DNA from: a bacterium
GTDB lineage: Bacteria > Orphanbacterota > Orphanbacteria > Orphanbacterales > Orphanbacteraceae
NCBI GenBank assembly: GCA_025782575.1
Contig: JALGYY010000017.1
Location: forward strand, 926,232-990,231
Reading direction: 5' to 3'
Length of the DNA: 64,000 bases
Translations under genes and position numbers: made by a program
Shown here: piece after piece, positions 17,903 to 25,922 of the stretch
How positions within the stretch are numbered: position 1 is the first letter of the stretch
How the letters are laid out: the number at the start of each line of letters is the position of its first letter
Notes under the pieces: model-generated
What the model was told of the DNA's origin: nothing
The model's input: only the letters and a program-made list of their open reading frames with translations
Database searches by the model: none

Positions 17903-20900
17903 AACTCACCCGACTCCTGGTGCGCCGCCTGCCCGGCATCGACCAGGGCTTCCGCCTGGAGAACATCGCCGAAGGGATCAATCTGATCGTCGGCCCCAAC
18001 GGTTCGGGCAAGACTTCCATCTGCCGGCTCATTCGAAACATGCTCTGGCCGTCAAAGCGCCGGGAGCAGGTAGACGCGATCGCTCACTGGATCGATGGGG
18101 AGGAACAACTGACGTCGGAGTTCATCGGTCAGGTTCGGTGGCAACGAGAAGGGGAGGACACCCCCTCACCCGAACTTCCGGATCGACATCTCGCCGGGTG
18201 CTTCACAATTGGGCTCACTGATCTTCTCGATGAAAAACGGGAAACTGAAAAAAGGCTCGCCTCAGAAGTGAGACAGCTTCTGGCCGGCGGTTACGATGTG
18301 GAAGCTGTCGGCGAGGAATACAGCAAGTCGAATCGCTTCGGTCAGACCGCTTTTAAAGAAGTGGTGGAATCGAAAAGAGTCCTTCGTGAGATCGAAAACG
18401 ACCGGCGGTCACTCGCGGAAAACGAAGACCGTCTGCAGAGTCTCGAGGAACAACGCGCCCGGGCAGAGGCGGCGGGCCGGGAAAAGGAAAAACTCCAGCA
18501 CGCCGCTGAGTTCGCCGGCTTTCGCGAAGATCTCGATTCGATCGAAGCGGAGATGGCGACCTACCCGGAGGGGATGGACCAGCTGGGCGGCGAAGAGGGG
18601 GAGCGACTCGCCGAGCTCATGCGTGAGCGTGAAGAGACTGAGCAGAGCCTTGGCAAGCGGGAGAAAGAGAAGAGCGACGCCGCTGAGGCGCTTGCTGCTC
18701 TTGATCTCCCGGGAGGGGCGGTCGATGAGGAACGGCTGGAGTCAATGGGCGAGAGGGCACGCGCTCTCACGCGTACGGAGGAGAAGCTCGCCGACGCCGT
18801 CTTGAATGAGAGTAGTGCGGCGACGGAACTCGAGAACCGCGAAGCCGAACTGGGTGTCCCACCTGATCGGACGATCGAATCGATCGATGACGGCGACCTC
18901 GAGTCACTCGAAAACTGGGTTTTCCGTTCGGGGCTCCTCCGCGAGCAAATGCAATCGAATGAAGCGGCGCAGAACGCTTTCGAAGATGATAACGACCCCG
19001 GTTTCGCTCCGCTCGACGCTCTCCGTGAATCAATCGCCCGTCATCAGGATTGGCTTGCCGCTCCGGCGCCTGTTATGTCCCGGGGATTGGCGATCGGCGC
19101 CTATCTGGTGCTTGCGTTGCTGATTGGTGGAGGGATCGCGGGCGCCATTCTGATTGACCCCTGGATCGGCGCGATTTCGGCCGGGGCGCTCGTCCCGATT
19201 GTAATGCTGTTCACTTTGCGGCGAAAGAGCATGGCCTACCGGACACTCATCCAGGAGCAGATCGAGCGTGCGGGAGCTGAAGTGCCCGATGGCTGGGAAA
19301 CCGAGCTCGTACAGGCCAATCTGGATCAGCTGATCGACGGCCGCAATGAATCGGAAAGCCATCGTGGCCGGATGGAGGATCGCCGGCGTTATCAGGCAAG
19401 GCGGGATCAGCTCGAGGAAGATCAACAAGAGATGGAACGAGAGCGTCTGGAGCTCGCGGCAGTTACGGGGATTGACGCATCGGTGACAGGGCTCAAGCTT
19501 GGTGATCTGGCCGGACGGATTCGAAGCTGGCGGTCAGCAAAAGGGGCGCACGAACGGGCGGAGTCGGACCGCCTGGCGCTCACCGGATCACGAGATAGCG
19601 AGATGGCTACGCTACTTGAAGCTCTCGAAGGGCTCATCCAGGATTCACCTGGCGATGGCATCGGGCTGTCCGAGGCGATTGAGCGCCTGCGGACGGCGAG
19701 CAGACAGCACCGTGAGCAGAGCCGTCTTCACGACCAGGCGGAACGGGAAATGAAGAGGCTCGTGGGACTGATCGAGCGACGAACCGGTGAAATCGATGCA
19801 CTGCTGAGCCGAACGGGCACCCAGGACGGGAATCTGGATGAACGGGCCCGGCTGTTGGATCGCAAACTCGATGCTCTTGTTACATACAGGAAACTGGCTG
19901 ATCGAAAATTGGCTACCGAAGCACAGATGGCTGGTGTGAGATCTAAGCTCGGTGAGAGATCCGACCTTCTCTCGATCGACAGGGATGATGCGGAACAGCA
20001 GATCGCAGAGGCCTCCCGTACCATGGAATCGGCCGACGAACTGAGTAGAGAGATCGGTGAGATCCGAGGTCGAATCGATGACGCCCGAAAGAGCAGCAAA
20101 CGGGAAGAAGCGCTCGCCCGCCTGATGGATGCGGAGTCACGGCTGAGAGACCGGGCGGAAGAGGCGATGTACGCGGCTGCCGCCCGCTTTCTACTCGAGG
20201 ACGTCGATCGGGAACACGAAGACCGGACCAGACCCGAAGTTCTTCGCATGGCTACACAGTATTTCGCTGAGTTTACGCAGTACAGATATGAGCTCCGCCC
20301 GCCGGGAAAGAAATCGGGATCCGATTTCCGCGCCATCGAAAAGGATTCCGGCCGGTGGTTGTCACTTGAAGAGCTTTCCGATGGCACCCGTGTCCAGCTT
20401 CTACTCGCCGCACGACTCGCGTTCGCCACGAAAGCGGAAGGGGGGTCACTCCTCCCGATTTTTCTGGATGAAGCGCTTTCAACAGCCGACCCCGAGCGAT
20501 TCGCCGCCGCCGTAAAGAGCTTCGCGGTACTCGCCGGCCAGGGGCGGCAAATATTTTACATGACCAGTAATCCGGGGGATGTTCGATTATGGCAGCAGAT
20601 CATCTTGGAAGAGGGTGCCCCGGAACCGGTTCTGCTCGATCTGGCCGAATTTCGAAAACTGGGGCGGGGCATGCTCGATGAGGAGAGTGCCGCCGTTCCC
20701 CACCGGGAACCGGTCCCCCCGCCGGAAGGACTCGCAGCCGAGGAGTATGCTGCGCGGATCGGCGTCCCCCCCATTGATCCGTATGGACCGCTCGATTCTC
20801 TCCATCTGTTTCATCTGCTGCGTGATGACCTGGAGCTTCTCCACAGACTGCTCGATAAGGGCGTCGAAACCGCCGGCCAGTGGGAGCTCCTCTCCCGATC

Positions 20901-21348
20901 AATCGCGTGGAGTCGCTTCGTCGATGAAGCAGGCCGGGAGCGTCTCGCGGCAAAGCGGGAGCTCGCGGATGCTACACTTCGTGCCTGGCGAATCGGACGA
21001 GGGCGGCCGATCGGCCGAGAGGATCTGATCGTAGCCGGCGTTGTGGAAGGGAAGATCGACGCATTCGCCGATCTGATTCGTGAGCTGGACGGGGATGCCG
21101 AACGGTTCATCGCGTGCCTGAAATCCAGAAACGACCCCCGCACGACAGGTTATCGCAGCAAGAAGATTAACGAGCACGAAAGCTATTTCGCAGAGAACGG
21201 TTTTGTCGATCACCGTTCCGTTCTGAGTGATGGGGATGTGCGGGTCAAGGCGCTCAACGACATCGCGGTCCATCTGGACTCCGACCGCATCTCCGTCGAC
21301 GAAGCGAACCGAATGGTGGAGGAGATCCTCGCCCCTATCCGCCCCTGA
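17899..21348 (+). CDS. YhaN/SbcC-like AAA ATPase with coiled coils and a long C-terminal extension
   Basis: 1149 residues. Walker A is GPNGSGKTS at residues ~32-40. Long coiled-coil segments rich in Glu/Arg/Leu follow. A hydrophobic hairpin (residues ~393-435, LAIGAYLVLALLIGGGIAGA) sits in the middle where Rad50 has its hook, as in YhaN proteins. The ABC signature region (LSLEELSDGTRVQLLLAARL) and Walker B (LPIFLDEALSTADPERF, ~852-868) complete the ATPase head. After the head there is an unusual extension of about 280 residues with no motif I recognise. The partner is the phosphoesterase encoded directly upstream. Role: ATP-driven gating of the nuclease; the hydrophobic hairpin may attach the complex to the membrane. 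Confidence 0.87.
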   Translation: MKLTRLLVRRLPGIDQGFRLENIAEGINLIVGPNGSGKTSICRLIRNMLWPSKRREQVDAIAHWIDGEEQLTSEFIGQVRWQREGEDTPSPELPDRHLAGCFTIGLTDLLDEKRETEKRLASEVRQLLAGGYDVEAVGEEYSKSNRFGQTAFKEVVESKRVLREIENDRRSLAENEDRLQSLEEQRARAEAAGREKEKLQHAAEFAGFREDLDSIEAEMATYPEGMDQLGGEEGERLAELMREREETEQSLGKREKEKSDAAEALAALDLPGGAVDEERLESMGERARALTRTEEKLADAVLNESSAATELENREAELGVPPDRTIESIDDGDLESLENWVFRSGLLREQMQSNEAAQNAFEDDNDPGFAPLDALRESIARHQDWLAAPAPVMSRGLAIGAYLVLALLIGGGIAGAILIDPWIGAISAGALVPIVMLFTLRRKSMAYRTLIQEQIERAGAEVPDGWETELVQANLDQLIDGRNESESHRGRMEDRRRYQARRDQLEEDQQEMERERLELAAVTGIDASVTGLKLGDLAGRIRSWRSAKGAHERAESDRLALTGSRDSEMATLLEALEGLIQDSPGDGIGLSEAIERLRTASRQHREQSRLHDQAEREMKRLVGLIERRTGEIDALLSRTGTQDGNLDERARLLDRKLDALVTYRKLADRKLATEAQMAGVRSKLGERSDLLSIDRDDAEQQIAEASRTMESADELSREIGEIRGRIDDARKSSKREEALARLMDAESRLRDRAEEAMYAAAARFLLEDVDREHEDRTRPEVLRMATQYFAEFTQYRYELRPPGKKSGSDFRAIEKDSGRWLSLEELSDGTRVQLLLAARLAFATKAEGGSLLPIFLDEALSTADPERFAAAVKSFAVLAGQGRQIFYMTSNPGDVRLWQQIILEEGAPEPVLLDLAEFRKLGRGMLDEESAAVPHREPVPPPEGLAAEEYAARIGVPPIDPYGPLDSLHLFHLLRDDLELLHRLLDKGVETAGQWELLSRSIAWSRFVDEAGRERLAAKRELADATLRAWRIGRGRPIGREDLIVAGVVEGKIDAFADLIRELDGDAERFIACLKSRNDPRTTGYRSKKINEHESYFAENGFVDHRSVLSDGDVRVKALNDIAVHLDSDRISVDEANRMVEEILAPIRP

Positions 21349-21351
21349 CCC

Positions 21352-21765
21352 CTACTCCGTACTCTTCGCGGAAACGCGATGAGCCTCGATCGAAATCTCC
21401 GGTGCCTGGACGAGATGCTTCTTTACCGAACAGAGTGCGGCCGCACGGACGATCGCTTTTTCGTATTTCGTTGGGAAACCATCCGGCAGGATGATCTCCT
21501 GCTTGATCTGTGTGATCAGCCTGTTTTGCGGATCCCTCTCCCAGGACTGCAGAAGCTTGATCCTGTCTGTCGGAATACCCCGGGAGGCGCAGAAGTCGAG
21601 TACATAGTAGCCCGCGCATGTGGCAAGAGAAGCGAGAAAAAGATCGAACGGCTCCGGCGCCGTCCCTCCTCCCCCTTCACTCTCCGATTGATCGGTACGA
21701 ATGGTCCGTCCGTTGTACTCTGCGTCAACCCGCTTCCCCCCAGGGAATGAAATCTCCATCGCCAT
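21352..21765 (-). CDS. OsmC-family protein (YhfA-like)
   Basis: 137 residues from ATG 21765, behind GAAAGG. The two conserved Cys of the OsmC/Ohr fold are present at residues 50 (SLATCAGYYVL) and 112 (AALCSVKKHL). OsmC/Ohr proteins reduce organic hydroperoxides with these thiols; the YhfA branch is less well characterised. The N-terminus MEISFPGGKRVDAEYNG fits the family. The gene is last in a minus-strand series after the DinB-like gene. Selenocysteine forms of OsmC-like proteins exist elsewhere, but here both positions are plain Cys codons. Confidence 0.88.
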   Translation of the reverse strand: MAMEISFPGGKRVDAEYNGRTIRTDQSESEGGGGTAPEPFDLFLASLATCAGYYVLDFCASRGIPTDRIKLLQSWERDPQNRLITQIKQEIILPDGFPTKYEKAIVRAAALCSVKKHLVQAPEISIEAHRVSAKSTE

Positions 21766-21781
21766 CTTTGGAACCTTTCGT

Positions 21782-22312
21782 TTATCGATTCTGCATGTTC
21801 CTGTCGAATTCATCTGAACCGCCCCGCGGGATGCTGAGAGTCTTCCAGTTGTCACTGGCGAGGTGCCGGGCGAGCTGTACGATCTGCCCGGTATGATAGG
21901 CGGTATGAGCGAGGTTTCTTTCAATCGCGCCGATTACGGTGTGCCGTTCGCCGCGAATGGTCACGGTCTTCTCCGCATCCTCCGGCTGAAGCTCTGCAAG
22001 CGTTTCGAGCGCCGTTTTCCAGGCCCGTTCCCACCGATCGGTGATCGCGGCACGTCCATCCGTTTCCCGTTCGAACTCAGCGTCTCGATTCCGGCCGGGC
22101 TTCTGGCCATCTGTCGTCAGAAAATCGGTCCAGCGAGAAATCATGTTTCCCGCGATATGCTTCACGAGCACAGCCACGCTGTTCGAATCACCGTCAAACT
22201 CAGCGAAATAGAGTCCGTCATCCAGCTGTGAAACAGCTCGATCGGCCAGATCCTTGATGGACCGATAGCGATCCCCGACTTCTTCAAAATAGAGAGCGCC
22301 GAACTCCGTCAT
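21782..22312 (-). CDS. DinB/DUF1572-family four-helix protein
   Basis: 176 residues, helical, with the DinB-type metal ligands in LVKHIAGNM (residues ~50-55) and NLAHTAYHTGQIVQLARHL (residues ~135-153). The spacing of one early His and two late His matches the DinB_2/DUF1572 group, which are metal-binding thiol-transferase-like proteins of mostly unknown function. It lies 6 bases downstream of the phosphodiesterase lipoprotein gene and 16 bases upstream of osmC, suggesting cotranscription with a stress-related role. Function is inference. Confidence 0.8.
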   Translation of the reverse strand: MTEFGALYFEEVGDRYRSIKDLADRAVSQLDDGLYFAEFDGDSNSVAVLVKHIAGNMISRWTDFLTTDGQKPGRNRDAEFERETDGRAAITDRWERAWKTALETLAELQPEDAEKTVTIRGERHTVIGAIERNLAHTAYHTGQIVQLARHLASDNWKTLSIPRGGSDEFDRNMQNR

Positions 22313-22318
22313 GTTTAG

Positions 22319-23881
22319 CTATCCCAGATAAGGAAGAGCCTCGAGGCCTTCCCGTTCTTTCTCCCGCCGCTCATCGGGAATCTTGCGATCAATCGACCGA
22401 TTCCCTTCCCGAAGGGGAGCGATTTCCTCGAAACCAGGGGTAAAGAGATCGTCAATCGGCACGCCGTCCATATCCCGCGGCACTGTCTCACCCAGAATGC
22501 GGAGCAAGGTCGGCGCGAGATCCATAAGGCGGGGTCGCTCGCCGGGGGGCGCCCGCTTTCCCGATTTCACATGGGGCCCTTTCACGATCAAAATGCCCCG
22601 CCGGTTATGGTAACCCGAAAATGTAAAGGACGGTTCCCGAAAGAGATTCGTGCCGTCGAAAGGGGAACCACGGCCAAAGAAGAAGCCGGGTCTCGGCTCG
22701 AAGAGAAGATCAGGCGCCCTGTCGAGATAAGGCCCGCTGTAGATTTCATCCCGCCGGTAGACCTCTGCGACCACACGCTCTCCTGTCTCCGAATCGACGA
22801 GTCTGGTAAGCTTCCCTTCCAGCTCAGCAATCAGATCGTCATACTCTCGCCCGCCGTCCACCACCCCCCGTTTGAATGCGCTCTTCGTGTTGATCGTCAT
22901 TCGTCCACCGAGATGGGTGAAGTAGAGTACACGGGATCTCGGGAAATCAGTGTCGCAATACCCTTCGTTCCAGAGCCACTTGAGCACAGCCATTTCCCGG
23001 CTTACACTCTCGAAGCCATGATCGGAGGCCACCAGAACGATCGTGTTCTCGTCCGCCCTTTCCAGAAATTCGCCGACTATTTCGTCGATTCGAATCCAGA
23101 AATCACGAATTGTATTCTGATATTTTTCAGCAAGCGCGGGATCAACCCCATGCCTGCCCTCTTCGTCTTCCATGAACTTCCAGAAAAAATGCTGCACTTT
23201 ATCCGTCCCCATGAACACGACCCAGAAAAGCTCCCAGTCGTCCTCTTCGAACAGCTCGATTGCGGCACGGAAACGGGCCTCCCGCGTGGCGATCAGATTC
23301 CCGAGAAATGCTTCTTCGCTACCTTCGGGCAGGTACTCCCCATAACGGTCGAGGCGCCAGGGGCCAAGACCTTTTTCCAGTTCGGGAGGCCATGTGTATC
23401 CGGTATCACGAAGATGGGGAAATCCGCCGACCATCTTGCCTGCAATCGGATCGGGAGGAGTTGTAAGGGGGACCGTCATGATGACGGAGGGGCGTTCCGA
23501 TTCGGTCAGATACTCCCATACAGCCTTGGCCCGGCGGTCGAGAGCTGTCGCGGGAACGGGCATGAAGCGGTCGCGATCGACGAGCTCGAAGTCATAGATT
23601 CCATGCTTGCCCGGATTGACGCCGGTAATCGCACTTGTCCATGCAGGAGCGGATAGCGGGGGAATCACGGACTCCAGCTCGGCGGAATACCCGTCATTCC
23701 TCATGGCGGCAAGATTCGGCAGAAGGCCCTGATCCATCCAGGGTTCGATGAGGTCGAATGTAGCGCCATCCAGACCGATCACAGCCACGCGGAGGCCTGT
23801 CGGGAGAGGCGAATCGGCACACCCGGTTAAGAGAAGCAGAGCGTAACCGAACAGGATCGCTCTCACTCCGGCAGCTCTCAC
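22319..23881 (-). CDS. AP-superfamily (type I phosphodiesterase) lipoprotein
   Basis: About 520 residues. I chose the GTG at 23881, which overlaps the upstream stop (GTGA) and gives a lipoprotein signal ending LLLLTGCADS; the frame is open to 23920. AP-superfamily metal and catalytic sites are complete: IGLDGATFD, nucleophile region SAPAWTSAITG (Thr), MGTDKVQHFFW, ASDHGF and GYHNRRG. Members hydrolyse phosphodiesters, nucleotide pyrophosphates or related esters. The protein should be anchored outside the cytoplasm. It ends in EGLEALPYLG, a divergent form of the LGY tail found in other proteins of this window. The natural substrate is unknown. Confidence 0.87.
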   Translation of the reverse strand: MRAAGVRAILFGYALLLLTGCADSPLPTGLRVAVIGLDGATFDLIEPWMDQGLLPNLAAMRNDGYSAELESVIPPLSAPAWTSAITGVNPGKHGIYDFELVDRDRFMPVPATALDRRAKAVWEYLTESERPSVIMTVPLTTPPDPIAGKMVGGFPHLRDTGYTWPPELEKGLGPWRLDRYGEYLPEGSEEAFLGNLIATREARFRAAIELFEEDDWELFWVVFMGTDKVQHFFWKFMEDEEGRHGVDPALAEKYQNTIRDFWIRIDEIVGEFLERADENTIVLVASDHGFESVSREMAVLKWLWNEGYCDTDFPRSRVLYFTHLGGRMTINTKSAFKRGVVDGGREYDDLIAELEGKLTRLVDSETGERVVAEVYRRDEIYSGPYLDRAPDLLFEPRPGFFFGRGSPFDGTNLFREPSFTFSGYHNRRGILIVKGPHVKSGKRAPPGERPRLMDLAPTLLRILGETVPRDMDGVPIDDLFTPGFEEIAPLREGNRSIDRKIPDERREKEREGLEALPYLG

Positions 23882-24498
23882 TTCGATTCGATCGGTCGGA
23901 GAACGAGGCTGAGCTCGCACTTCTCACAGCTCCCGGGGAACATGGAGGTGATGCCCGGATGATTCGGGCATTGATACTCCATCCTGGCAAGAACCAGATC
24001 TTTTCCGCCGCACTTCACACACTTGGTCGGATAGGGGAACGAGATGTCCGGATGCTCGGGGCAGGTGTAACCCTGAATCTGTCCCAACACGAAAGGTGCC
24101 GAAAATCGAATCGGTTCGCCGTCGTCGGTTTCGAGACCGACAATCTCGAAAGAGAGCTCGCCGAAACCATCCTGCTTACCCGAGAAATCGAACTGGCCGT
24201 AAAGCGCCTCACCATGCTGCCGGAACCCCTGGCGATCGGTCTCCCCTCCGGCCTCCGTGACCAGAACCGTCCCCTTCAGACCTTCTACGGGGAGAAGATC
24301 CCCCTCACGTGTGTGCGGGTAGATTTCCACACCGACGTTAGAGCAGAGCACCTCCATTTTGTAATCGCCGGCGGCAACGATCACGCCACCATGGGGACCG
24401 GACTCCGGCTCACCACCCCCACCGCATCCGCCGCAACCGGCCCCGAACAGGGCGGCCACACCGAGAACAAATGCTATTTTTCGATAGACAAGATTCAT
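23878..24498 (-). CDS. Lipoprotein with two heavy-metal-binding (HMBD) repeats
   Basis: 206 residues from ATG 24498, with a strong GGAGGAG site upstream. The signal peptide ends in an ALFGAGCGGCGG lipobox. Residues ~30-145 are a beta-rich domain without a motif I know. The C-terminus has two copies of a short domain of the form (Y/Q)xCPxHPxI...P..C.KC (YTCPEHPDISFPYPTKCVKC and YQCPNHPGI...PGSCEKC), similar to the heavy-metal-binding domain found in copper-efflux proteins and multicopper oxidases. It probably binds soft metals in the periplasm. It overlaps the downstream phosphodiesterase gene by 4 bases. Function is inference from the repeats. Confidence 0.78.
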   Translation of the reverse strand: MNLVYRKIAFVLGVAALFGAGCGGCGGGGEPESGPHGGVIVAAGDYKMEVLCSNVGVEIYPHTREGDLLPVEGLKGTVLVTEAGGETDRQGFRQHGEALYGQFDFSGKQDGFGELSFEIVGLETDDGEPIRFSAPFVLGQIQGYTCPEHPDISFPYPTKCVKCGGKDLVLARMEYQCPNHPGITSMFPGSCEKCELSLVLRPIESK

Positions 24499-24551
24499 CT
24501 GATTACTCCTCCAAACTGCTGCTCCCACCATAACCGAGCATGGGGGCACGA

Positions 24552-25922
24552 TCAATCGATGTAGCCGAGTGCTTCCAGCTCCCGTCTTACTTTTTCGTCG
24601 GCAGGCGCGGTTCGCCCGGACTTCCCATCCAGAAAACGGACCGCCCGCGTCGCCTGAGATTCCAGAACTTTCTCCAGCCTGGTCTGAAGCTCTGACAAGA
24701 TATCGAACCGGATCTCATGAAGATCATTCAGCTCAAAAGGATCCGCTTCCAGATCGAAGAGAGACGACTTTCCGTCGGACTCGAAAACCGCTTTCCAGCG
24801 ATCACCCGTCAAAGCGTAGCGCCCGTACGGATTGTTCCTGCTGCGCCACCGCGCGCTCGATTCGCTGAGAACATACCGGGACGGAATCTCTTCACTCAGC
24901 ACATCGACCCCGCTTGCCTGCAATGCCAATGCACCGGCCGGGATCTTCGCCGACAGGCCAAAGAGTGTGGGGAAGACGTCGACAAGGGACATGACTGTCG
25001 TCATCCGTTCGGGGGAAACACCCGGGACACGAATGATGAGGGGCACGTGAAGCTGCTCGTTCCAGTTGAGTCCATGGTGCCAGTGGCCATGCTGGCCGAG
25101 CCCTTCACCATGGTCACCCGCGATGACTACTACTGTACGCTTCCAGTCGGCCTGCACTCGAAGTCGATCGAGCAGCCTCCCGACCTCGGAATCAACATAG
25201 CGAACTTCATTGTCATAATATGACAGGACGTCCTCAGCGATAAACGTGGCCGGATCCCATTCATCTCCTGTGACGATCTTGTCATCGAACGCCCTCGTCC
25301 TCACGAAGAAAGAAGCTCCGTCACCAGGCGCAAAAAAATCCTGATAATCGGGAGGAGGTTCGTACGGAGCGTGGGGATCGAAGTAGTGCACCCAAAGAAA
25401 ACAGGCTTTCTCCCCTCTCCGGCTCTCATTCAACCATCGAAAGACAGCTTCATTCGTTTCCCTCGCGTTCCGCTCGGCTCCATCCGGTTCATTGAACGTA
25501 TCGAAGCCGGCGTCGATCCCTGTGTCTTTCTTGATCGGTGTAGCGCTCACGAACGCGGCGGTCTGGTAGCCGGCTTCCTGCGCCACCTCGGCATAGCTCT
25601 TCAGGACGGGCGAGGGGATGAACCGAGAGCCGTCGATATCGGCATTGGCGTGAATGCCGTGCTCGACCGGATAGGTACTCGTCAAGAGTGAAACATGGGA
25701 CGGGAGGGTCGTCGCAATCGGAGCAATACAACGCTCGAACAGGAGTGCATCCTTGGCGAACCGGTCGATGTTCGGCGACGTGTCGCGAAAGTAGCCGTAA
25801 CACCCGAGGTTTTCCGCACGGATCGTGTCGATCGTAATCAGAACGACGTTCCATGGGATCGACTCCGAGCCGCAGGAGAGAATCGTCAAACAGAGGATAG
25901 TGACCGCCGCCGGGAATCTCAT
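24552..25922 (-). CDS. Sulfatase-like AP-superfamily lipoprotein with Thr in place of formylglycine site
   Basis: 456 residues from ATG 25922, which abuts the upstream TAA (TAATG). Lipoprotein signal ends in ILSCGSE. Sulfatase fold motifs: ITIDTIRAENLGCYGY at the N-terminus, AGDHGEGLGQHG and LHVPLIIRV in the middle. The active-site segment is ATTLPSHVSLLTS. True sulfatases have C/S-x-P-x-R here to make formylglycine; this has Thr-Leu-Pro-Ser-His, so it cannot be matured that way and is more like Thr-nucleophile phosphatases or phosphotransferases. Extracytoplasmic. The protein ends VRRELEALGYID, the shared tail motif. The substrate is unknown. Confidence 0.87.
   Translation of the reverse strand: MRFPAAVTILCLTILSCGSESIPWNVVLITIDTIRAENLGCYGYFRDTSPNIDRFAKDALLFERCIAPIATTLPSHVSLLTSTYPVEHGIHANADIDGSRFIPSPVLKSYAEVAQEAGYQTAAFVSATPIKKDTGIDAGFDTFNEPDGAERNARETNEAVFRWLNESRRGEKACFLWVHYFDPHAPYEPPPDYQDFFAPGDGASFFVRTRAFDDKIVTGDEWDPATFIAEDVLSYYDNEVRYVDSEVGRLLDRLRVQADWKRTVVVIAGDHGEGLGQHGHWHHGLNWNEQLHVPLIIRVPGVSPERMTTVMSLVDVFPTLFGLSAKIPAGALALQASGVDVLSEEIPSRYVLSESSARWRSRNNPYGRYALTGDRWKAVFESDGKSSLFDLEADPFELNDLHEIRFDILSELQTRLEKVLESQATRAVRFLDGKSGRTAPADEKVRRELEALGYID

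Noticed and set aside
21352-21765. OsmC-like gene as a second selenoprotein
   Set aside because: Both conserved positions are ordinary Cys codons and there is no in-frame TGA.
22571-23656. Open frame on the + strand (about 361 codons)
   Set aside because: Antisense to the phosphodiesterase lipoprotein gene, with no motif or ribosome binding site.
24552-25922. Annotation as a formylglycine-dependent sulfatase
   Set aside because: The required C/S-x-P-x-R motif is absent (T-L-P-S-H instead), so only the fold, not the sulfatase mechanism, can be claimed. The same holds for 61048-62415.
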